Below are positions 30,887 through 44,352 of a DNA stretch of 64,000 nt, piece by piece. Position 1 is the first letter of the stretch. Each line of letters opens with the position of its first letter. The stretch lies in NCBI RefSeq assembly GCF_001431205.1, contig NZ_LGPC01000010.1, forward strand, positions 1 to 64,000, written 5' to 3'. This stretch comes from Staphylococcus sp. NAM3COL9. Its GTDB lineage: Bacteria; Bacillota; Bacilli; Staphylococcales; Staphylococcaceae. The translations under genes and the position numbers were made by a program. The notes beneath the pieces are model-generated. The model had not been told where the DNA came from and did not search any database. It saw only the letters and a program-made list of their open reading frames with translations.

Positions 30887-31066
30887 GGCTGACTGAATTG
30901 AAAATGCGCTTATATCAAGCTATTAAAGAACTACTACTTCGTTTATGAAGAAAAGTAGTTCTTATGCAAGAGTTTCAGCTCTTGTAATCCATTTTCTAGT
31001 CAGCTTTGCCGGGGTGGGATGAAGAAATCTTGTTTGTAAAATTAGGTTTCTATCCCATTTCCTGTT
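30887..31066 (+). ncRNA. Candidate structured RNA (three-way junction plus terminator-like hairpin)
   Basis: An outer stem pairs 30887-30894 with 30998-31005 and 30900-30906 with 30990-30996. It encloses two hairpins: 30926-30935 with 30954-30963 (AAGAACTACT), and 30967-30972 with 30979-30984 (CAAGAG). A last hairpin pairs TGGGAT (31015-31020) with ATCCCA (31052-31057), then TTTCCTGTTTTTAATT, so the plus strand ends like a transcript. No promoter was found and no RNA family is recognised. On the other strand this is the 3' region of rnjA. Expression is not shown by the sequence. Confidence 0.35.
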
Positions 31067-31074
31067 TTTAATTC

Positions 31075-33140
<2,066 letters not shown>

Positions 33141-33644
33141 TTTATATATTTCCTCCTAAAATCATGTATGATTTTTAATTTTGTATAGTAAAACCCTAGT
33201 AATATAAAAGATTAAAGTATCCACTGGTTATTTAAAATTAACTGCATTTCTAATTATGCATGGACACTGATACTGTATATAAATAGAACATACTAGTTTT
33301 TGCCCAGTATGTTTCTAGGGAGATCTTCAGTTCGTTCGTTTAGAAAACTACAAACACAATGTTTCATATATTTTCAGTTACTTCTCATTTTACATGATGT
33401 AGTAGAATAAATAAAGCAGTTTTATCTTTAGTACCTCTTTTAATAAGTACAAATAATATCGATTTTTATTATAATTATTATTTAATCTACAAATTCAAAT
33501 CTTAAGTTATGTAAAAAACCGCAACAAATCATCATAAAACTTGAGTGCGCGTTGAAAGTTAATTATGATGAAAGAAGATTATTAAATATTTAATAAAGTG
33601 ATATATTAAGTTATAGAAACGATAGATGGGTAAGGGTGATAGAA
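33141..33644. other. Intergenic region between rpoY and the 90-aa gene
   Basis: About 500 bases with no supported gene. On the minus strand it would include the rpoY-rnjA leader. A hairpin is visible (GAACATACT at 33286-33294 with AGTATGTTTC at 33306-33315, one bulge). Next to it, minus-strand GATCTCCCTAG contains a UCCC motif of the kind seen in staphylococcal regulatory RNAs. Promoter assignment is uncertain. Confidence 0.4.
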
Positions 33645-33914
33645 ATGGATCAAGTGAAAAGAATTATAGAAGATGTTAAAAAAGAAAAAAATCGAAACGA
33701 TAAAATATTTCAAGATATCACTTTTGAAATCCGCACAGAACAAGTAATCATGTTTTTTAATTATTATGAAATAATTGATACTGTAAATGGTGATCAAAAT
33801 TACGTAAAACATAATCATGATCCAGAATTTATAGACATTAAAGAATTAAACGACTTAAAAACAGAACTTAAAAAATTAGACATTCTGTTTACTGAACGAA
33901 GAGATGACTTTATG
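33645..33914 (+). CDS. Hypothetical protein (90 aa)
   Basis: Read from the ATG at 33645 after AAGGGTGAT; a GTG within that ribosome site would add three residues. The 90-residue product is soluble and highly charged: MDQVKRIIEDVKKEKNRNDK starts a likely helix, then a beta-like EQVIMFFNYYEIIDTV, and a C-terminal helix ELNDLKTELKKLDILF. No family is recognised. It is a single gene closed by a bidirectional terminator opposite def, at a locus conserved in S. aureus. Confidence 0.75.
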
Positions 33915-33919
33915 TAAAA

Positions 33920-33968
33920 TATGCCGTTAGCTTTGAGAAATTCTCAATGTGCTAACGGCATAATATTT
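33920..33968. terminator. Bidirectional terminator between the 90-aa gene and def
   Basis: TATGCCGTTAGC (33920-33931) pairs with GCTAACGGCATA (33951-33962), with an inner TGAGAA/TTCTCA helix. AT-rich tails flank both sides. Confidence 0.85.
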
Positions 33969-33976
33969 TTAATAGC

Positions 33977-34528
33977 TTAAACTTCTACTGCATCTTCATG
34001 TGGCGTAAGTGGATTGTTTGGATCAATATGATCATAAAACATTACGCCATTAATATGGTCTATCTCATGTTGAACAACAACAGCAGGATAACCTTTCAAA
34101 CGTAATTTCACGTCATTACCATCTATATCTGTTGCTTTTACTGTGATTCGATATTTACGGTGGACAAGTCCTGGAATATTTTCATCTACGCTTAAACAAC
34201 CCTCGCCAGTTGGTAAATAAGCTTCTTGAACACTGTGACTCATGATTTTAGGGTTAACTAATGCTAAATCATAACTTTTGCCATCACCATCATCTGGTAA
34301 ATAAACTGCTATCATTTTTTTTGCAATGTTGATTTGTGGAGCAGCAAGTCCTACTCCTGAGCGAAGTCCATACTTATTAGCTGTTTCTTCATCCTGGCTA
34401 TTAATTAGAAATTCACGCATAGCTTTTAAAGTTTCACGATCTTCGTCAGAAAGCGGTATTGTTACATCTTTTGCTTTTTCACGAAGTGTGGGGTGACCAT
34501 CTCGGATAATATCTTTCATTGTTATCAT
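33977..34528 (-). CDS. def: Peptide deformylase
   Basis: Removes the N-formyl group from new proteins. It has 183 residues from the ATG at 34528 ([15 protein letters not shown]), the start that matches S. aureus Def; an ATG three codons upstream sits too close to AAGGAAGGTG. All three metal-site motifs are present: [16 protein letters not shown] (Cys ligand) and [12 protein letters not shown] (His ligands and catalytic Glu). It is a type II Gram-positive deformylase with the longer insert. Single gene between two terminated neighbours. Confidence 0.96.
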   Translation of the reverse strand: MITMKDIIRDGHPTLREKAKDVTIPLSDEDRETLKAMREFLINSQDEETANKYGLRSGVGLAAPQINIAKKMIAVYLPDDGDGKSYDLALVNPKIMSHSVQEAYLPTGEGCLSVDENIPGLVHRKYRITVKATDIDGNDVKLRLKGYPAVVVQHEIDHINGVMFYDHIDPNNPLTPHEDAVEV

Positions 34529-34654
34529 TTTATTCATACACCTTCCTTAATATAAAATATACCAAAGTTCAATGTTTAAAATACAGTGATACATTTGATT
34601 TCTTATAAAATATTATATAATATAACACACAAATAAAGGAGGATTTCTCAAAAA

Positions 34655-35281
34655 ATGAAATTAAAGTATAGCATCGGTGCGATACTCGCTTCTACAATGT
34701 TAATAGCGGGGTGTACAACAGACAAAGGTGAAATAGATGATTATAATGAGAAAGTACAAAAAGCATTTGATGAAGAGAAGCCTATGTCTTCAGTAGGGAA
34801 GAAATTAAATAGCCTTGAACAAGACAAGCAAAAATTAGTTAAGAAAATTAATGGTAAAGACCAAGAAGAAGTGAAAGATACTTCGAAAAAAGTCGTGGAA
34901 AATGTTGAAGAAAGAGAAAAAGCATTTAAAAAGGAAGTAAAAGCTATAGATAACTCAGAAAAAGAATTTAAAAAAGCTGAAAAGCATGTTGATAATATAA
35001 GCGATAAAGATAAGAAAAAAGAAGTAACACAATTGAATCAAGCGCTTAAAGACAAATACAAAGCACATGATGAATATGCCAAAGCATATAAAAATATTTT
35101 GAATAAGGAAAAAGATATGTTTGGATATACTTCCGGTGACCAAGTGAATCAAGATCAAATAGACAATAAAGCAGAAGCGGTTTCGAAATCATATAAAAAC
35201 ATGAATCAAGCATTTGAAAAATACTCTGATGCAATGAATAAAGTGAATAAGGAAAAAGAAGATGTAGAGAATCTTTCTTAA
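34655..35281 (+). CDS. YkyA-family lipoprotein
   Basis: A 208-residue surface lipoprotein: signal peptide with lipobox LIAGC (Cys20), then a nearly all-helical, Lys/Glu-rich domain (coiled-coil-like, around residues 40-205). It matches the YkyA family, which sits next to def and pdhA in Bacillus too. Function is unknown; binding to wall or membrane partners is only a guess. AAAGGAGGA lies before the ATG. It may be co-regulated with, but not clearly co-transcribed with, pdhA 260 bases downstream. Confidence 0.85.
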   Translation: MKLKYSIGAILASTMLIAGCTTDKGEIDDYNEKVQKAFDEEKPMSSVGKKLNSLEQDKQKLVKKINGKDQEEVKDTSKKVVENVEEREKAFKKEVKAIDNSEKEFKKAEKHVDNISDKDKKKEVTQLNQALKDKYKAHDEYAKAYKNILNKEKDMFGYTSGDQVNQDQIDNKAEAVSKSYKNMNQAFEKYSDAMNKVNKEKEDVENLS

Positions 35282-35464
35282 ATTTAAAAGCGGTAAATTT
35301 GAATTTTAAATAGCTACGTTATAGCATAAGATATGATGGCGCTTACAATTTCAAGAGGATTACTTTATAGCGACTCGATTTTTGAGTAATACAGTGCTAT
35401 GAAAAACAGTGGTACAGATTGAAAACTGTACTTATCTTAAGTATTACAGAACTTTTTCAAATTA

Positions 35465-35494
35465 TTTAACAGTGTAACAGTTTTGTGGTATAAT
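35465..35494 (+). promoter_or_regulatory. Predicted pdhABCD promoter
   Basis: TTTAAC (35465-35470) and a consensus TATAAT (35489-35494) with an 18-base spacer, about 50 bases before the pdhA ATG. Upstream, GTACAG and CTGTAC form a small inverted repeat near 35411-35431. Confidence 0.6.
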
Positions 35495-35545
35495 ATTGAA
35501 GGATAAAATAAGTTTCTATTATACGGGAAAGGTATGGTGAATTGA

Positions 35546-36658
<1,113 letters not shown>

Positions 36659-36661
36659 CCG

Positions 36662-37639
36662 ATGGCACAAATGACAATGGTTCAAGCGATTAACAACGCG
36701 CTTAAAACCGAATTACAAAACGATGAAAATGTTTTACTTTTCGGTGAAGACGTCGGTGTTAACGGTGGTGTTTTCCGTGTAACTGAAGGTTTACAAAAAG
36801 AATTCGGTGAAGACCGTGTATTTGATACACCTTTAGCTGAATCTGGTATTGGTGGTCTAGCTTTAGGCCTATCTACTCAAGGATACCGTCCAGTAATGGA
36901 AGTACAATTCTTAGGATTTGTATTTGAAGTATTCGACTCTATAGCAGGACAAATTGCGCGTACGCGTTTCCGTTCTGGTAACTCTAAACAATCACCTGTT
37001 ACTGTTCGTGCACCATTTGGTGGCGGCGTTCATACACCAGAATTGCATGCTGACAACTTAGAAGGTCTTTTAGCTCAATCACCAGGTTTACACGTTGTAA
37101 TTCCGTCTAATCCATATGATGCTAAAGGATTATTAATCTCAGCAATCAGAAGTAATGACCCAGTTGTATATTTAGAACATATGAAATTATACCGCTCATT
37201 CCGTGATGAAGTACCTGAAGAAGAGTACACAATCGAAATTGGTAAAGCAAGTGTGAAACAAGAAGGTAATGACATTACGCTTATTGCATATGGTGCAATG
37301 GTACAAGAGTCATTAAAAGCGGCAGAAGAGTTAGAAAAAGATGGTTATTCAGTAGAAGTTATTGACTTACGTACAGTTCAACCAATTGATATCGAAACAC
37401 TTGTTGCTTCAGTAGAAAAAACAGGACGTGCTGTAGTAATACAAGAGGCGCAACGTCAAGCTGGTGTTGGAGCACAAGTTGTTTCTGAATTAGCAGAACG
37501 TTCTATTCTTTCATTAGAAGCGCCAATCGCTCGTGTTGCAGCGGCAGATACAGTTTATCCGTTTACACAAGCTGAAAATGTTTGGTTACCAAACAAAAAT
37601 GACATCATTGAAAAAGCGAAAGAAACTTTAGAATTTTAA
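36662..37639 (+). CDS. pdhB: Pyruvate dehydrogenase E1 beta subunit
   Basis: Partner of PdhA in the E1 heterotetramer, 325 residues. Motifs are [50 protein letters not shown] and, in the C-terminal transketolase-like domain, [12 protein letters not shown]. Translation starts from an ATG that follows AAGGAGTCG at the pdhA end. A hairpin lies between it and pdhC. Confidence 0.98.
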   Translation: MAQMTMVQAINNALKTELQNDENVLLFGEDVGVNGGVFRVTEGLQKEFGEDRVFDTPLAESGIGGLALGLSTQGYRPVMEVQFLGFVFEVFDSIAGQIARTRFRSGNSKQSPVTVRAPFGGGVHTPELHADNLEGLLAQSPGLHVVIPSNPYDAKGLLISAIRSNDPVVYLEHMKLYRSFRDEVPEEEYTIEIGKASVKQEGNDITLIAYGAMVQESLKAAEELEKDGYSVEVIDLRTVQPIDIETLVASVEKTGRAVVIQEAQRQAGVGAQVVSELAERSILSLEAPIARVAAADTVYPFTQAENVWLPNKNDIIEKAKETLEF

Positions 37640-37650
37640 TATATATTTAA

Positions 37651-37691
37651 TGAAGTAGGATGATATCAGTTTAGTTGATACACCTACTTCA
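37651..37691 (+). other. Intercistronic hairpin between pdhB and pdhC
   Basis: TGAAGTAGG (37651-37659) pairs with CCTACTTCA (37683-37691), with an inner TATCA/TGATA helix. There is no T-run afterwards, so it is a poor terminator. It could block 3' decay or mark a cleavage site, giving unequal E1 and E2/E3 mRNA levels. Confidence 0.6.
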
Positions 37692-37787
37692 TCCAAATTT
37701 ATATTTATAGCATGAGATAGTGACTTAATTGTCCATTGCTCAATTTCTAATTTTTGACTTAATATGAATTTTTAGGAGGATAATAAC

Positions 37788-39083
37788 GTGGCATTTGAAT
37801 TTAAATTACCCGACATTGGTGAAGGTATCCACGAAGGTGAAATTGTAAAATGGTTTATTAAATCTGGAGATACAATTGAAGAGGACGATATTTTAGCTGA
37901 GGTACAAAACGACAAATCAGTTGTTGAAATTCCATCACCTGTTTCAGGTACTATTGAAGAAGTACTAGTAGATGAAGGTACTGTAGCAGTTGTTGGTGAC
38001 ACAATCGTAAAAATCGATTCACCAGATGCAGAAGAAATGCAATTCAAAGGTAGTGAAAGTGACGATTCATCTAGTGAAGAAGCAGAAGCACCTGCTGAAG
38101 AAAGCACTAAAGAAGAAGCATCTACACAAGGATCTAAAGACGAAGAAGTAGATGAAAGTAAACGTGTTAAAGCGATGCCTTCAGTTCGTAAATATGCTCG
38201 TGATAATGGCGTTAATATTAAAGCTGTTTCAGGTTCAGGTAAAAATGGTCGTACAACTAAAGAAGATGTGGACGCATACTTAAATGGTGGCGGAGAAGCA
38301 GCTTCAAATGAAAGTGCAGCTACAGCAACTGAAGAAACTTCAAGTGCAACACAATCAGCACCAGTTTCTGCAGAAGGCGAATTCCCAGAAACAACTGAGA
38401 AAATACCTGCAATGCGTAAAGCAATTGCTAAAGCAATGGTTAATTCAAAACAAACTGCACCTCATGTAACATTAATGGATGAAATTGATGTTCAAGAGTT
38501 ATGGGATCACCGTAAAAAATTCAAAGAAGTGGCAGCTGAACAAGGTACTAAATTAACTTTCTTACCTTATGTTGTTAAAGCACTTGTTTCTGCACTTAAA
38601 AAATATCCAGCGCTTAACACTTCATTTAACGAAGATGCTGGTGAAATCGTACACAAACACTACTGGAACATTGGTATTGCTGCTGATACTGACAGAGGAC
38701 TATTAGTTCCTGTTGTTAAACATGCAGACCGTAAATCAATGTTCAGCATCTCAGACGAAATTAACGAACTTGCTGTTAAAGCACGTGACGGAAAATTAGC
38801 GGCAGATGAAATGAAACATGCTACATGTACAATTAGTAATATCGGTTCAGCTGGTGGACAATGGTTCACTCCAGTAATCAATCACCCAGAAGTAGCTATC
38901 TTAGGTATTGGCCGTATTGCACAAAAACCAATTGTTAAAGATGGAGAAATAGTAGCTGCGCCAGTATTATCATTATCATTAAGCTTTGACCACAGACAAA
39001 TTGATGGTGCTACTGGACAAAATGCTATGAATCATATCAAACGTTTATTGAATAATCCAGAATTATTATTAATGGAGGGGTAA
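37788..39083 (+). CDS. pdhC: Pyruvate dehydrogenase E2 (dihydrolipoamide acetyltransferase)
   Basis: Core of the PDH complex, 431 residues. It has one lipoyl domain (lipoyl Lys43 in QNDKSVVEI), then an acidic Ala/Glu-rich linker. A peripheral-subunit-binding domain follows ([16 protein letters not shown], around residue 127), then a second flexible linker and the catalytic domain with [14 protein letters not shown] near the C-terminus. GGAGGATA precedes the ATG. It acetylates CoA and docks E1 and E3. Confidence 0.98.
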   Translation: MAFEFKLPDIGEGIHEGEIVKWFIKSGDTIEEDDILAEVQNDKSVVEIPSPVSGTIEEVLVDEGTVAVVGDTIVKIDSPDAEEMQFKGSESDDSSSEEAEAPAEESTKEEASTQGSKDEEVDESKRVKAMPSVRKYARDNGVNIKAVSGSGKNGRTTKEDVDAYLNGGGEAASNESAATATEETSSATQSAPVSAEGEFPETTEKIPAMRKAIAKAMVNSKQTAPHVTLMDEIDVQELWDHRKKFKEVAAEQGTKLTFLPYVVKALVSALKKYPALNTSFNEDAGEIVHKHYWNIGIAADTDRGLLVPVVKHADRKSMFSISDEINELAVKARDGKLAADEMKHATCTISNIGSAGGQWFTPVINHPEVAILGIGRIAQKPIVKDGEIVAAPVLSLSLSFDHRQIDGATGQNAMNHIKRLLNNPELLLMEG

Positions 39084-39086
39084 AAT

Positions 39087-40493
39087 ATGGTAGTTGGAGA
39101 TTTCCCAATTGAAACAGACACTATTGTAATCGGAGCAGGACCAGGAGGCTATGTTGCAGCAATTCGTGCAGCACAGTTAGGTCAAAAAGTAACAATCGTT
39201 GAAAAAGGTACATTAGGTGGCGTATGTCTTAACGTTGGTTGTATTCCTTCTAAAGCATTGCTACACGCTTCACACCGTTATGACGAAACTAAGAACTCAG
39301 AAAATTTAGGTGTTATTGCTGAAAGTGTTTCACTTAATTTTAATAAAGTTCAAGAATTCAAACAATCAGTAGTTGAAAAATTAACTGGTGGCGTTGAAGG
39401 ATTGTTAAAAGGTAACAAAGTAGAAATCGTTAAGGGCGAAGCTTACTTTGTTGATAACAATAGCTTACGTGTTATGGATGAGAAAAGTGCTCAAACATAT
39501 AACTATAAAAACGCGATTATTGCAACTGGTTCAAGACCAATTGAAATCCCTAATTTTGAGTTTGGAAATCGTGTAATTGATTCATCTGGCGCTCTAAATT
39601 TACAAGAAGTTCCTGGTAAATTAGTAGTTGTTGGTGGCGGTTATATTGGTTCTGAACTTGGAACTGCTTTTGCAAACTTTGGTTCTGAAGTTACTATTTT
39701 AGAAGGTGCTAAAGATATCTTAGGTGGTTTTGAAAAACAAATGACACAACCTGTTAAAAAAGGTATGAAAGAAAAAGGCGTTGACATTGTAACTGAAGCT
39801 ATGGCTAAATCTGCTGAAGAAACTGAAAACGGCGTTAAAGTAACTTACGAAGTAAAAGGTGAAGAACAAACAATCGATGCTGATTATGTGTTAGTTACTG
39901 TAGGTCGTCGTCCTAACACTGATGAATTAGGCTTAGAAGAATTAGGTCTTAAATTTGCAGAACGTGGATTAATCGAAGTAGACAAACAAAGCCGTACTTC
40001 AATTGAAAACATATTTGCAATTGGTGATATCGTTCCTGGTTTACCACTTGCGCATAAAGCAAGCTATGAAGCTAAAGTTGCAGCTGAAGTAATCTCTGGT
40101 GAAGCATCAGAAGTAGATTACATCGGTATGCCTGCTGTATGTTTCACTGAGCCAGAACTTGCTCAAGTAGGTTATACAGAAGCTCAAGCTAAAGAAGAAG
40201 GATTAAAAATCACTGCTTCTAAATTCCCTTATGCAGCTAATGGTCGTGCGTTATCATTAGATGACACTACTGGATTTGTTAAACTTATTACGCTTAAAGA
40301 AGATAATACATTAGTAGGTGCCCAAGTAGTTGGTACTGGTGCTTCTGATATTATTTCTGAGCTAGGATTAGCAATCGAAGCTGGTATGAATGCTGAAGAT
40401 TTAGCATTAACTGTACATGCTCACCCGACATTAGGTGAAATGTCTATGGAAGCAGCTGAAAAAGCTATAGGTTTACCAGTACACACAATGTAA
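39087..40493 (+). CDS. pdhD: Dihydrolipoamide dehydrogenase E3
   Basis: FAD enzyme reoxidising the lipoyl group with NAD+. It has 468 residues with the FAD motif [16 protein letters not shown], redox disulfide Cys47/Cys52 in [18 protein letters not shown] motif [13 protein letters not shown] and catalytic His-Glu in VHAHPTLGE. It lies three bases after pdhC and ends at a strong terminator. It may also serve other 2-oxoacid complexes. Confidence 0.98.
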   Translation: MVVGDFPIETDTIVIGAGPGGYVAAIRAAQLGQKVTIVEKGTLGGVCLNVGCIPSKALLHASHRYDETKNSENLGVIAESVSLNFNKVQEFKQSVVEKLTGGVEGLLKGNKVEIVKGEAYFVDNNSLRVMDEKSAQTYNYKNAIIATGSRPIEIPNFEFGNRVIDSSGALNLQEVPGKLVVVGGGYIGSELGTAFANFGSEVTILEGAKDILGGFEKQMTQPVKKGMKEKGVDIVTEAMAKSAEETENGVKVTYEVKGEEQTIDADYVLVTVGRRPNTDELGLEELGLKFAERGLIEVDKQSRTSIENIFAIGDIVPGLPLAHKASYEAKVAAEVISGEASEVDYIGMPAVCFTEPELAQVGYTEAQAKEEGLKITASKFPYAANGRALSLDDTTGFVKLITLKEDNTLVGAQVVGTGASDIISELGLAIEAGMNAEDLALTVHAHPTLGEMSMEAAEKAIGLPVHTM

Positions 40494-40529
40494 TTTCATT
40501 GTTGTAACAGATATAACGATAGCCTTGTA

Positions 40530-40580
40530 GGGGGCGGGAATACGAAATCAAATTTTGATTTCTGTCCCGCTCCCTTTTTT
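40530..40580 (+). terminator. pdhABCD terminator
   Basis: GGGGGCGGGA (40530-40539) pairs with TCCCGCTCCC, extended inside by GAAATCAAA with TTTGATTTC, then a T6 run. The GGGA..GAAATC/GATTTC..TCCC layout recurs in staphylococcal intergenic regions. Confidence 0.95.
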
Positions 40581-40650
40581 ATATTAAAATGTTATATCTA
40601 AAAGAAGCTAAATTATAAATATTCAATGAAAAGGTAGGAGGCATGTTTAT

Positions 40651-40929
40651 ATGGAGTATCAATATCCGATAGATCTTGATTGGTCAAATGATGAAATGAT
40701 GCAAGTTGTATCGTTTTTCAATGCTGTAGAATCTTTTTATGAATCAAAAGTAGAAGGTAGTTTATTATTAAATCGTTACAGACAATTCAAAACAATCGTT
40801 CCTGGGAAAGCAGAAGAAAAACAGATTTTTAAAGAATTTGAAAAAAGTAGTGGATATAATAGTTACCAAGCTGTAAAAATAGTCCAAACTGACAATAATC
40901 AAAAATTTTTTAGTGCAACTAAAAAATAA
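40651..40929 (+). CDS. UPF0223 family protein
   Basis: A 92-residue soluble protein. The sequence [39 protein letters not shown] and [10 protein letters not shown] is the UPF0223 (YktA) pattern, a small helical protein of unknown role. AGGAGG lies before the ATG. It is a single gene between the pdh terminator and its own long-stem terminator. Confidence 0.88.
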   Translation: MEYQYPIDLDWSNDEMMQVVSFFNAVESFYESKVEGSLLLNRYRQFKTIVPGKAEEKQIFKEFEKSSGYNSYQAVKIVQTDNNQKFFSATKK

Positions 40930-40941
40930 CTATTGTCATAT

Positions 40942-41018
40942 AAGCTATATTCTGATATTTTTATTAAGCATTAAACAAAATGTTTGATAAAAGTAAACAG
41001 TATATAGCTTTTTCTTTT
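40942..41018 (+). terminator. Long-stem terminator after the UPF0223 gene
   Basis: AAGCTATAT.CTG (from 40942) pairs with CAG.ATATAGCTT (ending 41010), with inner TTTTAT/ATAAAA and AAACA/TGTTT helices, followed by TTTTTCTTTTT. Confidence 0.7.
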
Positions 41019-41057
41019 TGTGAAATTTTATTGTAGCGCACGTCATAAAATTTCACA
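41019..41057. promoter_or_regulatory. 12-bp perfect inverted repeat before the XRE regulator
   Basis: TGTGAAATTTTA (41019-41030) and TAAAATTTCACA (41046-41057) are exact complements, 15 bases apart, ending 37 bases before the regulator ATG. There is no T-run after it, so an operator (autoregulation) or leader hairpin is likelier than a terminator. Confidence 0.5.
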
Positions 41058-41094
41058 GAATCCTACAAAGTTAATTTATATAAAGGATGTCATG

Positions 41095-41634
41095 ATGGAT
41101 ATAGGTAAGAAGATTAAAACACTAAGACAAATTAAAAATTTAACTCAAGGAGAGTTAGGTGAACGCACAGATTTATCAAAAGGCTATATTTCTCAAATTG
41201 AGAACCAATATGCTTCACCTAGTATGGAAACATTTTTGAATATTTTAGATGTTTTAGGTACAACAGCAAGTGATTTTTTCAAAGAGCCTGAAGAACCGAA
41301 AGTATTATATAAAAAGGCATCACAAGTTACTTATGATGAATATGAAAAAGGTTATATACTTCATTGGCCAGTTTCACAATCTAACGAGTTTGAAATGGAA
41401 CCACTTATAATTACTTTAAATGGAAATACTTCATATAAAAATTTTGAACCTTCGAATTCGGACACATTTATATATTGTTTAGCGGGGGAAGTTACACTCA
41501 TTTTAGGTGATAACGTATTTCATGCTGAAATGGGAGATGCGCTTTATTTTAAAGCAAAGCAAGAACATAAATTAATTAATCCTACACCAAATGAAACTCG
41601 AGTTATGATTGTTGCAACCGCATCATATTTATAG
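41095..41634 (+). CDS. XRE-family regulator with cupin domain
   Basis: A 179-residue transcription regulator. The N-terminal helix-turn-helix (IGKKIKTLRQIKNLTQGELG then LSKGYISQIENQ) binds DNA. The C-terminal part is a cupin barrel (YCLAGEVTLILGDN, EMGDALYFKAKQEH), likely a ligand sensor. I choose the ATG at 41095, seven bases after AAAGGA; one codon earlier is possible. It is 12 bases ahead of potA, so it is probably the local regulator of polyamine uptake, like PuuR-type proteins. Confidence 0.9.
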   Translation: MDIGKKIKTLRQIKNLTQGELGERTDLSKGYISQIENQYASPSMETFLNILDVLGTTASDFFKEPEEPKVLYKKASQVTYDEYEKGYILHWPVSQSNEFEMEPLIITLNGNTSYKNFEPSNSDTFIYCLAGEVTLILGDNVFHAEMGDALYFKAKQEHKLINPTPNETRVMIVATASYL

Positions 41635-41646
41635 GAGGAAGAATAA

Positions 41647-42747
41647 ATGGATTCATTATTATCTTTTAACAAAGTGAGTAAAATCTATGATGACATACCA
41701 ATATTAGATAAAATCAATATAGATATTGAGTCAGGTCATTTTTATACATTACTTGGACCTTCTGGTTGTGGTAAAACAACAATTTTAAAACTTATCGCAG
41801 GATTTGAACAAGTCGATGAAGGCGATATTATATATCGAAATCAGTCAATTAATCATATAACAGCGAGCAAACGTAGGGTGAATACAGTATTTCAAGACTA
41901 TGCATTATTTCCGCACTTAAATGTTTATGATAATATTGCTTTTGGATTAAAACTAAAGAAAATGAACAAAAGCGCCATTAATAAAAAAGTGAAAGAAGCA
42001 TTAAATCTTGTTAAACTCACTGGCTATGAATATAGAACAATTGAAGGTATGAGTGGGGGACAAAAACAGCGTATTGCAATTGCACGTGCGATTGTGAATG
42101 AACCAGAAATATTATTATTAGATGAGTCTTTATCAGCACTGGATTTAAAATTAAGAACGCAAATGCAATATGAATTAAGAGAAATACAGTCTAGATTAGG
42201 TATAACATTTATTTTTGTTACACATGATCAAGAAGAAGCTTTAGCGCTAAGTGACTATATATTTGTAATGAAAAATGGTGAAATCCAACAATTTGGAACA
42301 CCCACTGATATATATGACGAACCAGTCAATCGCTTTGTTGCCGATTTTATTGGAGAATCAAATATTATTGTAGCTACTATGATTGAGGATTATGTGGTGA
42401 ACATCTATGATCAAGATTTAGAATGTGTAGATAGGGGTATTCCATCACAACAACAGGTAGAAGTAGTGATTAGGCCAGAAGATATATCATTGATTCAAGC
42501 GGAGCAAGGTTTATTTGAAGTGACAGTTACTTCTATGCTTTTCAGAGGTGTGCATTATGAAATCAATTGCATTGACAGTAAAGGTTATGAGTGGCTGATT
42601 CATTCTACTAAAAAAGCCAAAGTTGATAGTAAAGTTGGTTTATACTTTGAACCAGAAGCAATTCATATTATGGTGCCAGGTGAGAGTGAAGCTGAATTTG
42701 ATAAGCGTATTGAAAGTTATGAGGAAATAGATCATGCGCAAGATTAA
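41647..42747 (+). CDS. potA: Spermidine/putrescine ABC transporter ATPase PotA
   Basis: ATP-binding subunit of the polyamine importer, 366 residues. Walker [11 protein letters not shown] (residues 36-45), signature [14 protein letters not shown], Walker [12 protein letters not shown] and switch His in [10 protein letters not shown] are intact. The C-terminal TOBE-like domain covers roughly residues 240-350. GGAGGAAG precedes the ATG. It overlaps potB by 14 bases. Confidence 0.96.
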   Translation: MDSLLSFNKVSKIYDDIPILDKINIDIESGHFYTLLGPSGCGKTTILKLIAGFEQVDEGDIIYRNQSINHITASKRRVNTVFQDYALFPHLNVYDNIAFGLKLKKMNKSAINKKVKEALNLVKLTGYEYRTIEGMSGGQKQRIAIARAIVNEPEILLLDESLSALDLKLRTQMQYELREIQSRLGITFIFVTHDQEEALALSDYIFVMKNGEIQQFGTPTDIYDEPVNRFVADFIGESNIIVATMIEDYVVNIYDQDLECVDRGIPSQQQVEVVIRPEDISLIQAEQGLFEVTVTSMLFRGVHYEINCIDSKGYEWLIHSTKKAKVDSKVGLYFEPEAIHIMVPGESEAEFDKRIESYEEIDHAQD

Positions 42748-43537
42748 TGCATTGCTCTTTATACCTTACATATTGTGGATGATTTTATTTATCATTGTTC
42801 CTGTGATACTTCTTTTTTATTTTTCGCTCATTGATATAAAAGGACATTTTGGATTAGAAAATTATAAACTGATGATTTCATTGAAATATTTCATAATGAT
42901 TTGTGAATCGGTATGTTTTGCTATAGCGATTACATGTATAACGCTATTAATAAGCTACCCTGCTGCATACTTTATAAATTCATCTAAGCATAAAAATGTA
43001 TGGTTACTTATACTGATTGTACCAACTTGGATCAATTTACTACTGAAGACCTATGCATTTATAGGTATATTCAGTCATGATGGTATTATCAATCAAATAC
43101 TGAATTTTTTACATTTGCCTAAAACGGAATTGTTATTTACTGTTCCTGCTTTTTTAATAGTAGCAAGTTATATTTACATTCCATTTATGATTTTACCTAT
43201 TTTCAATAGTATGAAGGATATTCCTAATAATATTTTACAAGCTTCAAGTGATTTAGGCGCGAGCCCGCTAACAACATTTAGAAAGATTATTGTACCACTC
43301 ACGAAGCAAGGTGTATTGACAGGAATTCAAATCACATTTATACCGGCATTGTCGCTTTTTATGATTACGAGACTAATTTCAGGAAATAAAGTGATTAATA
43401 TTGGGACGGCCATAGAAGAACAATTCCTAGTGATACAAAACTATGGAATGGGTTCGACGATTGCTTTGTTTTTAATCTTTTTTATGGCGCTCATCTTAAT
43501 TATTACAAATACTAAAGCTACAAATGGGAAAAGGTGA
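42734..43537 (+). CDS. potB: Polyamine ABC transporter permease PotB
   Basis: Inner-membrane permease, 267 residues with six hydrophobic helices. The coupling-loop EAA-type motif is [20 protein letters not shown]. Its partner is PotC; together they form the channel energised by PotA. The ATG lies within the end of potA. Confidence 0.95.
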   Translation: MRKINALLFIPYILWMILFIIVPVILLFYFSLIDIKGHFGLENYKLMISLKYFIMICESVCFAIAITCITLLISYPAAYFINSSKHKNVWLLILIVPTWINLLLKTYAFIGIFSHDGIINQILNFLHLPKTELLFTVPAFLIVASYIYIPFMILPIFNSMKDIPNNILQASSDLGASPLTTFRKIIVPLTKQGVLTGIQITFIPALSLFMITRLISGNKVINIGTAIEEQFLVIQNYGMGSTIALFLIFFMALILIITNTKATNGKR

Positions 43538-43542
43538 ATCAT

Positions 43543-44352
43543 ATGAAATGGTATGGCAAAATATATATCGGCATATTAATTGCTATTTTATATGCCCCAA
43601 TTTTATTTTTAATGGTTTATTCATTTAACGCTGCTGGTAATATGATTCAATTTGATGGATTTACTTTGGACCACTATCAATCGTTATTTAGTAATGATCG
43701 ATTAATGTCAGTTATTTTTAATACAATTGCGGTAGCGTTATTAGCTGCTGCATTTGCTACTGTGATAGGGACGTTCGGTGCGATTGGATTATATCATTTA
43801 AAAAACAAAAAATTGAAAGTTTCACTACTTACATTAAATAATGTATTGATGGTATCTTCTGATGTTGTTATTGGTGCTTCATTTTTGATTATGTTTACTG
43901 CCATTGGGCATTTTACTGGTATGGGTCTCGGATTCACAACGGTGCTTATTTCACACATTGCTTTTTGTATACCTATTGTGGTCATCATTGTGTTACCAAA
44001 ATTGTATGAAATGAATAACCATACTTTAAACGCCGCTCGTGATTTAGGTGCAACGGAGTTTCAAGTATTGAATAAGGTTATGTTGCCTCATCTAATGCCA
44101 GCGATTATTGGTGGTTTTTTTATGGCCTTAACCTATTCATTAGATGATTTTACTGTCAGTTTTTTTGTTACTGGTAATGGGTTTAGTGTGCTTTCTGTGG
44201 AAGTTTATGCAATGGCAAGAAAAGGTATTAGCATGGAAATAAATGCAATATCTACCATTTTATTTGTTGGAATTATGTTAGGTATACTTGGGTATTATTT
44301 AATTAAAAATATGCTTAAGCATAAAAAACTAGTGAAACGGGGTATGTTATAA
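43543..44352 (+). CDS. potC: Polyamine ABC transporter permease PotC
   Basis: Second permease, 269 residues from the ATG at 43543 (AAAGGTGA upstream); a GTG three codons earlier overlaps the potB stop and is less likely. It has six helices and the coupling motif AARDLGATEFQVLNKVMLPH. The stop shares a base with the potD ATG. Confidence 0.94.
   Translation: MKWYGKIYIGILIAILYAPILFLMVYSFNAAGNMIQFDGFTLDHYQSLFSNDRLMSVIFNTIAVALLAAAFATVIGTFGAIGLYHLKNKKLKVSLLTLNNVLMVSSDVVIGASFLIMFTAIGHFTGMGLGFTTVLISHIAFCIPIVVIIVLPKLYEMNNHTLNAARDLGATEFQVLNKVMLPHLMPAIIGGFFMALTYSLDDFTVSFFVTGNGFSVLSVEVYAMARKGISMEINAISTILFVGIMLGILGYYLIKNMLKHKKLVKRGML

Noticed and set aside
34529..34537. Three-codon longer start for def
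   Set aside because: The ATG at 34537 is only a few bases from the Shine-Dalgarno, and the family begins at the next in-frame ATG.
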